A DNA stretch of 64,000 bases from the NCBI RefSeq assembly GCF_004570845.1, contig NZ_SPQZ01000008.1, positions 59,733 through 123,732 of the forward strand, given 5' to 3'. This document shows positions 29,625 to 36,605 of this stretch, piece by piece. The position numbers and the translations under genes are program-made. Below the pieces are notes generated by a model. That model saw nothing but the letters and a program-made list of their open reading frames with translations, made no database searches and was not told the origin of the DNA. The first letter of the stretch is position 1; every line of letters begins with the position of its first letter. Source of the DNA: Orlajensenia leifsoniae (GTDB lineage Bacteria; Actinomycetota; Actinomycetes; Actinomycetales; Microbacteriaceae).

Positions 29625-30928
29625 GCCTCGCCACCATCCCCGAAGTACTCGACGCCCTGCGCGCCGGCAAGCCCGTCATCGTCGCCGACGACGAGGCCCG
29701 CGAGAACGAGGGCGACGCCATCATGGCCGCCGAGCTCGCCAGCCAGGAGTGGATCGCCTGGATGGTGCGCAACACCTCCGGGTTCCTCTGCGCCCCGATG
29801 CCCGACGAATACGCCGACCGTCTCGAGCTGCCGCTCATGACGACGCAGAGCCAGGACGCCCGCGGCACTGCGTACACGATCACCGTCGACGCCTCCGACC
29901 GCGTCAGCACGGGCATCAGCGCAGCCGACCGCGCCCACACCCTGCGGGTGCTGGCCGACCCGAACTCGCAGCCCGACAGCCTCATCCGCCCCGGCCACGT
30001 GCTGCCGCTGCGCGCCAAGGAAGGCGGAGTGCGCGAGCGTGGCGGCCACACCGAGGCGGCCGTCGACCTCATGAAGCTCGCCGGCCTCTCCCCCGTCGGC
30101 GTGATCGGCGAGATCGTCGCCGATGACGGCGAGATGATGCGGCTGCCCGGCCTCATCGAGCTCGGCGCCCGCGAGGACCTTCCGGTGACGACGGTCGCAG
30201 CCATCATCGACTACCTGCAGGAATGGCACTGCGACACCGACGTTCCCATCGCGACGCCGATCCCCGAGAGCTCGCGCGTCGACTTCGAGGTCGAGACGAC
30301 GGTGCCCACCACGCACGGACCGTTCAAGGTGCGCGCCTACCGCGACCGGCAGACCGGCGCCGACCACGTGGCCATCGTCGCCGGCACGCCTGCGGCATCC
30401 GGAGCCCTCGTTCGCGTGCACTCGGAGTGCCTCACCGGAGAGGCCTTCGGTTCGCTCAAGTGCGAGTGCGGCCCACAGCTCGACGCGGCGCTCGAGACCA
30501 TCCAGCGCGACGGCGGCATCGTCATCTACCTCCGGGGCCACGAGGGGCGCGGCATCGGCCTCATCAACAAGCTGCGCGCCTACAGGCTACAGGAGGACGG
30601 CCTCGACACGCTCGACGCCAACCTCGCCCTCGGGCTGCCGGCCGATGCCCGCGACTACGGGGCGGCCACGGCCATCCTCGATGAGATGGGCATCACCTCG
30701 GTGCGACTCCTCACCAACAACCCCGAGAAGGTGCGCCAGCTCGAGGAACGCGGCGTCACCGTGACCGAGCGGGTTCCGCTCGTCGTCGGCGTCGGCGCGT
30801 TCAACGAGTCGTACCTCGAGACCAAGCGCGAGCGCATGGGCCACGCCATCGCCGATCAGCAACTCGCCGACAGCGTGCGACTCACCGCCGCCGGCACAGA
30901 ACCCCTCTTGGAAGGACACGCATCATGA
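29621..30928 (+). CDS. ribBA: 3,4-dihydroxy-2-butanone-4-phosphate synthase / GTP cyclohydrolase II
   Basis: This 435-residue fusion supplies both precursors of lumazine. Residues 1-~205 are RibB: VIVADDEARENEGDAIMAAE (acidic metal loop), TTQSQDARGTAYTITVDA and RGGHTEAAVDLMKLAGL (metal His and catalytic Glu). Residues ~215-420 are RibA, with the zinc ligands in ECLTGEAFGSLKCECG (three Cys) and the catalytic segment RGHEGRGIGL. Both active sites are complete, so it should be bifunctional. It is coupled to ribE upstream and ribH downstream by 4-bp ATGA overlaps. Confidence 0.96.
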   Translation: MSLATIPEVLDALRAGKPVIVADDEARENEGDAIMAAELASQEWIAWMVRNTSGFLCAPMPDEYADRLELPLMTTQSQDARGTAYTITVDASDRVSTGISAADRAHTLRVLADPNSQPDSLIRPGHVLPLRAKEGGVRERGGHTEAAVDLMKLAGLSPVGVIGEIVADDGEMMRLPGLIELGAREDLPVTTVAAIIDYLQEWHCDTDVPIATPIPESSRVDFEVETTVPTTHGPFKVRAYRDRQTGADHVAIVAGTPAASGALVRVHSECLTGEAFGSLKCECGPQLDAALETIQRDGGIVIYLRGHEGRGIGLINKLRAYRLQEDGLDTLDANLALGLPADARDYGAATAILDEMGITSVRLLTNNPEKVRQLEERGVTVTERVPLVVGVGAFNESYLETKRERMGHAIADQQLADSVRLTAAGTEPLLEGHAS

Positions 30929-31401
30929 GCGGAGCAGGCTCCCCCACCCTCGACATCGACGGCACCGGACTGAACGTCGTCATCGTCGCCGGCCACTGGC
31001 ACACCGAGATCACCGACGGCCTCATCGCCGGTGCGGTGCGCACCCTCGAGGCCGCCGGGGCATCGCACACCCTCGTGCGGGTTCCCGGTAGCTTCGAGCT
31101 GCCCGTCGTCGCGAAGGCGGCCCTGGATGCCGGAGCCGATGCCGTGGTCGCACTGGGGGTCATCATCCGAGGCGGCACCCCGCACTTCGAGTACGTCTCG
31201 GCCGCGGCGACGGATGGGCTGACGCGCGTCGCCCTGGACACGGGCAAGCCCGTGGGCTTCGGGCTGCTCACCCTGGACGACGAGAAGCAGGGCATCGACC
31301 GCGCCGGCCTCCCGGGCTCCAAGGAGGACAAGGGGACCGAGGCTGCCGAGGCGGCGATCTCCACGGCACGCGTCCTGCAGGCGCTGCGCGCCGACCGCTG
31401 A
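30925..31401 (+). CDS. ribH: 6,7-dimethyl-8-ribityllumazine synthase
   Basis: This 158-residue enzyme condenses the RibB product with the RibD-derived pyrimidine. Conserved parts are VVIVAGHWHTEITDGLI, VRVPGSFELPVVAKAA (phosphate/substrate loop), VALGVIIRGGTPHFEYVS (catalytic His) and VGFGLLTLDDEKQGIDRAG. It probably assembles as an icosahedral or pentameric shell. The ATG overlaps the ribBA stop by 4 bp. It ends the operon; a repeated hairpin follows 26 bases after its stop. Confidence 0.95.
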   Translation: MSGAGSPTLDIDGTGLNVVIVAGHWHTEITDGLIAGAVRTLEAAGASHTLVRVPGSFELPVVAKAALDAGADAVVALGVIIRGGTPHFEYVSAAATDGLTRVALDTGKPVGFGLLTLDDEKQGIDRAGLPGSKEDKGTEAAEAAISTARVLQALRADR

Positions 31402-31427
31402 GAGCACGTCGGGCGGTCGCTTCGCTC

Positions 31428-31468
31428 GGCCCTCAGCGATCGGAGCACCGCTCGCTGAGGCCCGGACG
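31428..31468. terminator. rib operon terminator / copy A of a palindromic intergenic repeat
   Basis: GGCCCTCAGCGA (31428-31439) pairs with TCGCTGAGGCC (31452-31462) apart from one bulged base. The right arm and following bases (TCGCTGAGGCCCGGACG) also occur at 33497 and 48606. It lies between convergent ribH and the DUF2269-like gene, so it can stop transcription from both sides. Confidence 0.65.
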
Positions 31469-31476
31469 GAGCGTGC

Positions 31477-31953
31477 CTACGGCTTCCAGACCATGAGCAC
31501 CACGACGGCGAGGAGCAGCAGCGACACCACGCCACTGCCGCCTGCGATCCGCCCGTAGTACTGCGACGCCGCTCCGCCCTGCGTTGCGGCGCCTCCGGAT
31601 GCAGTCCCGCCGCCTGCGGTGGACCCCAGCGCAGCCGCGGCCTTCCGCATCGACGGCACCACGAGAGCCTCACTGACGACGGCGGCAGCGACCCAGAGGA
31701 TGAGCGACCAGAGGATCCAGGGTGTGAGGAAGGTCAGGCCGTACTTCGGGTCGCTCGTGCCCATCACGGCGAAGCCGAGCAGCACCACGAGGATCGACAG
31801 CCGTCCGAAGATCGACGTCGACGTGGCGAGGGTCGCGACCTGGGCTCCATTGCCCGAGCGCAGGGCACGCAGAGCCGTCATCGGCAGGATCGCCAGCGGC
31901 CCCACGATGAAGACGGCTGTGACGACGTGCAGCACGTTGAAGAGTTCGTTCAT
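31477..31953 (-). CDS. DUF2269-like small integral membrane protein
   Basis: This 158-residue protein has four hydrophobic segments: MNELFNVLHVVTAVFIVGPLA, a second with FGRLSILVVLLGFAVMG, a third with FLTPWILWSLILWVAAAVVSEAL, and a C-terminal helix VVSLLLLAVVVLMVWKP. A Gly/Ala/Ser-rich low-complexity linker (about residues 111-130) precedes the last helix. The N-terminal His-containing helix and general layout resemble DUF2269/CopD-like membrane proteins, whose function is not established. No catalytic motif is visible. It is a single gene between convergent ribH and a divergent MFS gene. Confidence 0.6.
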   Translation of the reverse strand: MNELFNVLHVVTAVFIVGPLAILPMTALRALRSGNGAQVATLATSTSIFGRLSILVVLLGFAVMGTSDPKYGLTFLTPWILWSLILWVAAAVVSEALVVPSMRKAAAALGSTAGGGTASGGAATQGGAASQYYGRIAGGSGVVSLLLLAVVVLMVWKP

Positions 31954-32142
31954 GGCGCCAGCCTAGAAGCGTCGGTCGCTCGAGGGCCAGCATCCGTCCC
32001 CCGATTGGCCATCGCGGGGTACGAGGGCGTAGCGTTGCAGGGTTGCCACAAGCGACTTTCGACATCCCAGCTGCGCGCCCTGGCGCCGGACCGACGCATT
32101 GCGCGGCGCAGCAGACGCCCCCTGCACCGAAAGCGCTCCATC

Positions 32143-33483
32143 ATGTCAGCACCAGTCGCCGAGACCTCCGCCGCTCCAGCGAACACACGCAGCCGTGTGA
32201 TCCTCGCCAGCCTCATCGGAACCTCGATCGAGTTCTACGACTTCTACGTCTACGCGACGGCCGCCGTGCTCGTCTTCCCGACGCTGTTCTTCGTCAACGC
32301 CGACCCGACGATCGCGCTGCTGCAGTCGTTCGCGGTCTTCGGAGTCGCCTTCATCGCACGCCCCATCGGGTCGATCGTGTTCGGCCACTTCGGCGACCGC
32401 GTCGGACGCAAGGGCACCCTCGTGGCGTCGCTGCTCACCATGGGCATCGCGACCTTCATCATCGGCATCCTGCCCACGGCACTCACACCAGGATGGGAGA
32501 TCCTCGCACCGGCCCTGCTCGTCGTCATGCGCTTCGGCCAGGGCCTCGGCCTCGGCGGTGAGTGGAGCGGTGCGGCCCTCCTGGCGACCGAGAACGCCCC
32601 GGCCGGCAAGCGCGCCATCTGGGGAACGTTCCCGCAGCTCGGCGCCCCGATCGGCTTCATCCTCGCCAACGGGGTGTTCCTCATCCTGTCGTCGACCATC
32701 GACGCCGACGCCTTCCTCGCGTGGGGCTGGCGCGTACCGTTCATCGCCAGTGCGGTGCTCGTGATCATCGGCCTCTACGTCCGCCTCAAGCTGATCGAGA
32801 CTCCGGCCTTCACCAAGGTCGTCGAGCAGGGCGAGGTCGCCAAGCTTCCGCTGGCGCGCGTCTTCAGGACCAGCTGGCGACCGCTCATCCTGGGCACGTT
32901 CATCATGCTGGCCACCTACGTGCTGTTCTACCTGATGACGACCTTCACCCTCACCTACGGGACCACGGCGACGGATGCCCCTGTCGCGGGTCTCGGCTAC
33001 AGCCGCGAGTCGTTCCTCATCATGCTCATCATCGGTGTGGTGTTCTTCGGAATCTTCACGCTCGTGTCGGGACCCCTGGCCGAGCGCTTCGGTCGCCGTC
33101 GCACCCTCATCATCACGACGATCGGCATCATCGTCTTCGGACTGCTGTTCGTGCCGCTGTTCGCCGGTGGCACCATCGGCGTGATGACACTGCTCATCGT
33201 CGGCTTCACCCTGATGGGGCTCACCTTCGGCCCGATGGGCGCCGTCCTGCCCGAGCTCTTCCCGACCAACGTGCGCTACACGGGTTCGGCGATCAGCTAC
33301 AACGTGGCGTCCATCCTGGGAGCGGCACTCGCCCCGTTCATCGCGGTGGCGCTCTGGCAGGGCGCGGCAGGCAGCCCGGTGCTCGTCGGCGTCTACCTGA
33401 GCCTCGCGGGCGCGATCACGCTGGTGGCCCTCATCATCAGCAAGGACACCGGCGACGTGGCGTACACGGACAACGCGAAGTAG
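32143..33483 (+). CDS. MFS transporter, metabolite:H+ symporter (MHS) type
   Basis: This 446-residue transporter has 12 hydrophobic segments. The N-terminal half starts with LIGTSIEFYDFYVYATAAVLVFP, the hallmark of the MHS group (shikimate, citrate, proline/betaine, alpha-ketoglutarate symporters). The MFS motif GHFGDRVGRKGTLV follows TM2 (about residues 82-95), and GLGLGGEWSGAALLATENAP is in TM4-5. A second copy of the loop motif, GPLAERFGRRRTLI, lies in the C-terminal half. Substrate is probably a small organic acid or betaine; it cannot be settled here. Start ATG at 32143 has only a weak ribosome binding site (GAAAG). Confidence 0.88.
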   Translation: MSAPVAETSAAPANTRSRVILASLIGTSIEFYDFYVYATAAVLVFPTLFFVNADPTIALLQSFAVFGVAFIARPIGSIVFGHFGDRVGRKGTLVASLLTMGIATFIIGILPTALTPGWEILAPALLVVMRFGQGLGLGGEWSGAALLATENAPAGKRAIWGTFPQLGAPIGFILANGVFLILSSTIDADAFLAWGWRVPFIASAVLVIIGLYVRLKLIETPAFTKVVEQGEVAKLPLARVFRTSWRPLILGTFIMLATYVLFYLMTTFTLTYGTTATDAPVAGLGYSRESFLIMLIIGVVFFGIFTLVSGPLAERFGRRRTLIITTIGIIVFGLLFVPLFAGGTIGVMTLLIVGFTLMGLTFGPMGAVLPELFPTNVRYTGSAISYNVASILGAALAPFIAVALWQGAAGSPVLVGVYLSLAGAITLVALIISKDTGDVAYTDNAK

Positions 33484-33493
33484 AGCGGGCCCA

Positions 33494-33534
33494 CGCTCGC
33501 TGAGGCCCGGACGAAGTCCGCGCCTCAGCAAGCG
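33494..33534. terminator. Bidirectional terminator / copy B of the palindromic intergenic repeat
   Basis: A nested hairpin of 41 nt: CGCT/AGCG outer, GCTGAGGC/GCCTCAGC middle, CGGAC/GTCCG inner, with a GAA loop and only three single-base mismatches. It lies between the convergent MFS gene and the ABC-2 permease genes. Its first half (26 bases from 33497) is identical to bases 48606-48631. Confidence 0.8.
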
Positions 33535-33542
33535 GGTCGTGC

Positions 33543-34376
33543 TCAGTCCAGGAAGAGTGCGCGCAGCCGCTTCGTGGTGACCACCAGGCCGACCACGATC
33601 ATCACGGCGTAGTAGAGCACGTGCCAGAGCAGACCCCAGTTCACGTCGCCCGTCGTGAGGCCGCGCACCAGCTCGACGCCGTGCCACAGCGGCATCGCCT
33701 GGATCACGTACTGCAGCCATTGCGGGTAGACGCTCAACGGGTAGAACGTGGCCGAGAACAGGAACATCGGCAGCATGATGAAGTTGATCCAGTCCATCTG
33801 CTGGAAGCTCTTCATGTAGCTCGTGACGGCCATGCCCGCGCTCGCGAACCCGAACGCTATGAGCAGCACGGCCGGCAGTGCGAGGAGGGCCCACCACGAC
33901 AGGTTGAGCCCGAGCACCTGCATCACGAGCTGGAACCCGACCGCGTAGAGCGCGCCGCGCAGCAACGCGAGCAGGATCTCGCCCAGGGCGACGTCGAGCG
34001 GCCCGAGCGAGGTAGACAGCATGCCCTCGTAGAGCTTCGCGAACTGCATCTTGAAGAAGACGTTCCAGGTGGAGTCGTAGATCGCGCCGTTCATCGCGGC
34101 CACGGCGAGCAGGGCCGGGGCGATGTAGGCCGGGTAGCTCACCTCCTGCCCGTTCGACAACGTGACGGCTCCGACGAGGGTACCGAGCCCGATGCCCATC
34201 GCGAGGAGGTAGAAGATCGGCTCGAACAGGCCGCTCACGACCACCAGCCAGTTCGTGCTCGCCGTCGCCCGCCAGCCACGCAGCATGACGGCGCGGGCGT
34301 TCCCCGCGTAGAGCGACCGCACCGGACGAGGGCGGATGCTGCTCGGGGCGAAGTCCTGCTCCGTCGCCCCGGTCAC
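33543..34376 (-). CDS. ABC-2 type exporter permease (NodJ/DrrB-like), second
   Basis: This 277-residue permease of the ABC-2 family has six predicted transmembrane helices. The N-terminal cytosolic part includes RPVRSLYAGNARAVMLRGW. The conserved region before the last helices, PMFLFSATFYPLSVYPQWLQYVIQAMPLWHGVELVRGL, is the ABC-2/NodJ signature. It would pair with the neighbouring permease and ATPase to export a hydrophobic compound such as a lipid, oligosaccharide or drug. The GTG start overlaps the stop of the first permease by 4 bp. Confidence 0.85.
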   Translation of the reverse strand: MTGATEQDFAPSSIRPRPVRSLYAGNARAVMLRGWRATASTNWLVVVSGLFEPIFYLLAMGIGLGTLVGAVTLSNGQEVSYPAYIAPALLAVAAMNGAIYDSTWNVFFKMQFAKLYEGMLSTSLGPLDVALGEILLALLRGALYAVGFQLVMQVLGLNLSWWALLALPAVLLIAFGFASAGMAVTSYMKSFQQMDWINFIMLPMFLFSATFYPLSVYPQWLQYVIQAMPLWHGVELVRGLTTGDVNWGLLWHVLYYAVMIVVGLVVTTKRLRALFLD

Positions 34377-35218
34377 GAGTTCAGCCTCCTCACGGCGATG
34401 CGTCGCGACCACGCCCAGCCGATCACGATCAGGGCGACCAGGTAGGCGACATGTACGAGCGTCAGCCAAATGGGCTCCGCATAGCCGTAGGAGAACACCC
34501 GGGCCAGCTCCGTGGCGTGCCAGAGCGGCGAGATCCAGCCGATCCACTGCAGGTAGATCGGAAAGACGGCGAGCGGGAAGAAGGTGCCGGAGAACAGGCT
34601 CATCGGCAGCACGATGAAACGCTGCACCATGGCGAGCTGCCCGGTGTCCTCCTGCAGCGTCGACGTGTAGCCCATGATCACGGTGCCGAAGGCGAGACCG
34701 CCGAGAAGCGAGGCGACGATGCCGAGGAAGCCAACCGGCGAGGGAGCCGCTCCGAAGAGCACCATCAGGGCGTAGAACAGCACGAGGTTCACCAGCATGC
34801 GGATGATCACCGAGTACACGACGCCGTCGACGATCTGCACGGGACGGATCGGAGAGGCCGCGGCGCCGGTGAAGGTCGGGTTCCACTTGTACCCGAGCAT
34901 GATCGGGTAGGTGAACTCCTCGCTGGCGACGGTGATGGCGGCGGTCGCGAGAAGGGCCGGCGCGACGAAGACGAGGTAGCTCACTCCGTCGACGGCATCC
35001 GGCCCCATATTGGCATCGACGATCGTCGCGAGGCCGACGCCGAGAGCGTAGAGGTAGAGCAGCGGGCTGCCGATGCCGGCGATCACCACGGTGCCCGTGT
35101 AGGTGCGCATCATGCGCAGCCTGTGCTCGGTCACGTACCAGGCACCCCAGCGGCGCGAGCGACGACCGGCCGCGATGGCGCGGGCGGCATCCGTCGACTG
35201 CCCGGTGGTCACGTTCAT
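34373..35218 (-). CDS. ABC-2 type exporter permease (NodJ/DrrB-like), first
   Basis: This 281-residue ABC-2 permease has six predicted helices and a basic N-terminus (GRRSRRWGAWYVTEHRLRMMR). The signature near the C-terminus, PMSLFSGTFFPLAVFPIYLQWIGWISPLWHATELARV, is close to that of the second permease, so the two probably arose by duplication and form a heterodimer. It overlaps the ATPase gene stop by 4 bp and the next permease start by 4 bp. The three genes form a complete exporter. Confidence 0.85.
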   Translation of the reverse strand: MNVTTGQSTDAARAIAAGRRSRRWGAWYVTEHRLRMMRTYTGTVVIAGIGSPLLYLYALGVGLATIVDANMGPDAVDGVSYLVFVAPALLATAAITVASEEFTYPIMLGYKWNPTFTGAAASPIRPVQIVDGVVYSVIIRMLVNLVLFYALMVLFGAAPSPVGFLGIVASLLGGLAFGTVIMGYTSTLQEDTGQLAMVQRFIVLPMSLFSGTFFPLAVFPIYLQWIGWISPLWHATELARVFSYGYAEPIWLTLVHVAYLVALIVIGWAWSRRIAVRRLNS

Positions 35219-36153
35219 TCGACGAGACTCCGCCCGGTGAGCCTCAGGAAGACGTCTTCGAGGCTCGACCGGCGCACGAGGCTCGTGACGGGCCGGAGCC
35301 CGGCCTCGGTGATCTTCACGAGCTCGGCCTCGCCGTTGTCGCTGTAGATCAGCACCCTGTCGGGCAGCACCTCGACGCGGTGGCCGTCGGCGCCCTGCGC
35401 ACGGGCGAGCCGGGCCCCGACCTCGGCGTTGTGATCGCTGCCGAACCGCACCTCGAGCACCTCGCGGGTGGAATGGGCCCGGATGAGCTCGGCCGGCGAC
35501 CCCTCGGCCATGATCGTGCCCTTGTCGACGACGACGAGGCGGTCGCAGAGCTGTTCGGCCTCGTCCATGTAGTGCGTGGTGAGCAGCAGGGTCGTGCCCT
35601 GCTCCTTCAGACGGAACAGGCGATCCCAGAGGATGTGCCGCGCCTGCGGGTCGAGCCCGGTCGTGGGTTCGTCGAGCAGCAGGATGCGGGGGTCGTTGAT
35701 GAGGGCGCGGGCGATGGTGAGCCGGCGCTTCATTCCCCCCGAGAGGGCGTCGACGCGGGCCTTCTCCTTGCCCTCGAGCTGCGCGAAAGCCAGCAGTTCG
35801 TCGGCACGCTGTGCGACGAGCTTCCGCGGCAGACCGAAGTAGCGCCCGTAGACCAACAGGTTCTCGCGCACGCGCAGCTCGGTGTCGAGATTGTCGGACT
35901 GGGGAACCACGCCCAGCTGCGAGCGGATCTCGGGGCCGTGCACGTCGGGATCGAGCCCGAGGATGCCCAGCTCGCCGCTCGTGCGGGTCGAGACGGCACC
36001 CACCATGCGCATGGTGGTCGACTTGCCCGCACCGTTCGGTCCGAGGAGTCCGAACGACTCCCCCGAGGCGACCTCGAAGGAGATGCCGTCGACGGCGGCG
36101 AAGTCCTGGTACTTCTTGACGAGGTCACGGGCGACGATGACGGGGGCTGGCAC
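35215..36153 (-). CDS. ABC exporter ATPase (NodI/DrrA-like)
   Basis: This 312-residue ATP-binding protein energises the two ABC-2 permeases encoded next. Walker A is GPNGAGKST (about residues 38-46), the signature is LSGGMKRRLTIARAL (about 138-152), and Walker B is ILLLDEPTTGLDPQ with the following H-loop TTHYMDEAEQLC. A ~90-residue C-terminal extension (FGSDHNAEVGARLARAQG..., ending SLEDVFLRLTGRSL) is typical of the DrrA/NodI subgroup. The substrate is unknown; relatives export drugs, lipids and lipo-oligosaccharides. There is no regulator on the same strand. Confidence 0.9.
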   Translation of the reverse strand: MPAPVIVARDLVKKYQDFAAVDGISFEVASGESFGLLGPNGAGKSTTMRMVGAVSTRTSGELGILGLDPDVHGPEIRSQLGVVPQSDNLDTELRVRENLLVYGRYFGLPRKLVAQRADELLAFAQLEGKEKARVDALSGGMKRRLTIARALINDPRILLLDEPTTGLDPQARHILWDRLFRLKEQGTTLLLTTHYMDEAEQLCDRLVVVDKGTIMAEGSPAELIRAHSTREVLEVRFGSDHNAEVGARLARAQGADGHRVEVLPDRVLIYSDNGEAELVKITEAGLRPVTSLVRRSSLEDVFLRLTGRSLVE

Positions 36154-36267
36154 CCGTCCAACCTAGCGAAGACCGCCGACGCTGCACCGCTCCCGACCGA
36201 CGCATCTGGCACGACTCGCACCGCGAACGGGGTGACAATGGAGGAATGACCTCCACCGATTCGAATC

Positions 36268-36311
36268 GTCAACCTGAATTGACGAATCCGGACGAGTCAA
36301 CTACGGTTGAC
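36268..36311 (+). promoter_or_regulatory. Promoter with doubled operator for the small HTH gene
   Basis: A good promoter is visible: -35 TTGACG (36279-36284), a 17-bp spacer and -10 TACGGT (36302-36307), then ATG at 36315. Two copies of GTCAA-N6-TTGAC (36268-36283 and 36296-36311), 28 bp apart centre to centre, cover the -35 and -10 boxes. This is the geometry of a repressor pair, probably bound by the small HTH protein itself. Confidence 0.7.
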
Positions 36312-36314
36312 GAC

Positions 36315-36530
36315 ATGGACGTCACCACGATTCACACCCTCGCCGCCAGCGCGGGCGGAGACGACCCGATCGAGTCGCTCCGCGCGATCCACCGCCTGCA
36401 GCGCGAACTCGACAGGGTCGAGACCGTCGCCGTGAGACGCGCCCGCGCCCGCGGTGCCAGCTGGCAGCTCATCGCCCTCGCACTCGAGGTGAGCAAGCAG
36501 GCAGTGCACAAGAAGTACGGACGCAGTTGA
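36315..36530 (+). CDS. Small helix-turn-helix protein
   Basis: This is a 71-residue basic protein. Residues ~20-40 form a charged helix (RAIHRLQRELDRVETVAVRRARAR). Residues ~44-69 are a helix-turn-helix (SWQLIALALEVSKQAVHKKYG), similar to small actinobacterial DNA-binding proteins of unnamed families. An in-frame ATG at 36246 would add 23 polar residues. But the -35/-10 promoter lies downstream of it and 7 nt before the ATG at 36315, so I take the shorter, leaderless form. The doubled GTCAA-N6-TTGAC site suggests autorepression. It lies 75 bp upstream of an ABC exporter gene on the same strand, which it may also control (inference). Confidence 0.72.
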   Translation: MDVTTIHTLAASAGGDDPIESLRAIHRLQRELDRVETVAVRRARARGASWQLIALALEVSKQAVHKKYGRS

Positions 36531-36605
36531 GGCATCCGTTCCCCCGTGGATGGCGGCAGACGCGACAGGCGTGAGACGCACATCCGCAGCAATCAGAGAG
36601 AAGTC

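Noticed and set aside
31954..32142. Small gene or RNA in the gap between the divergent DUF2269-like and MFS genes.
   Set aside because: No reading frame with a plausible start and composition, no tRNA-like fold and no clear promoter boxes could be seen.
34373..36153. NodI/NodJ resemblance taken as nodulation-factor export.
   Set aside because: The match only places the genes in the general DrrAB/NodIJ ABC-2 exporter family; no nod genes are present and the organism is an actinobacterium.
36246..36314. Longer start for the small HTH protein at 36246.
   Set aside because: The consensus promoter lies downstream of that ATG and 7 nt before the ATG at 36315; the extra residues are polar and featureless.
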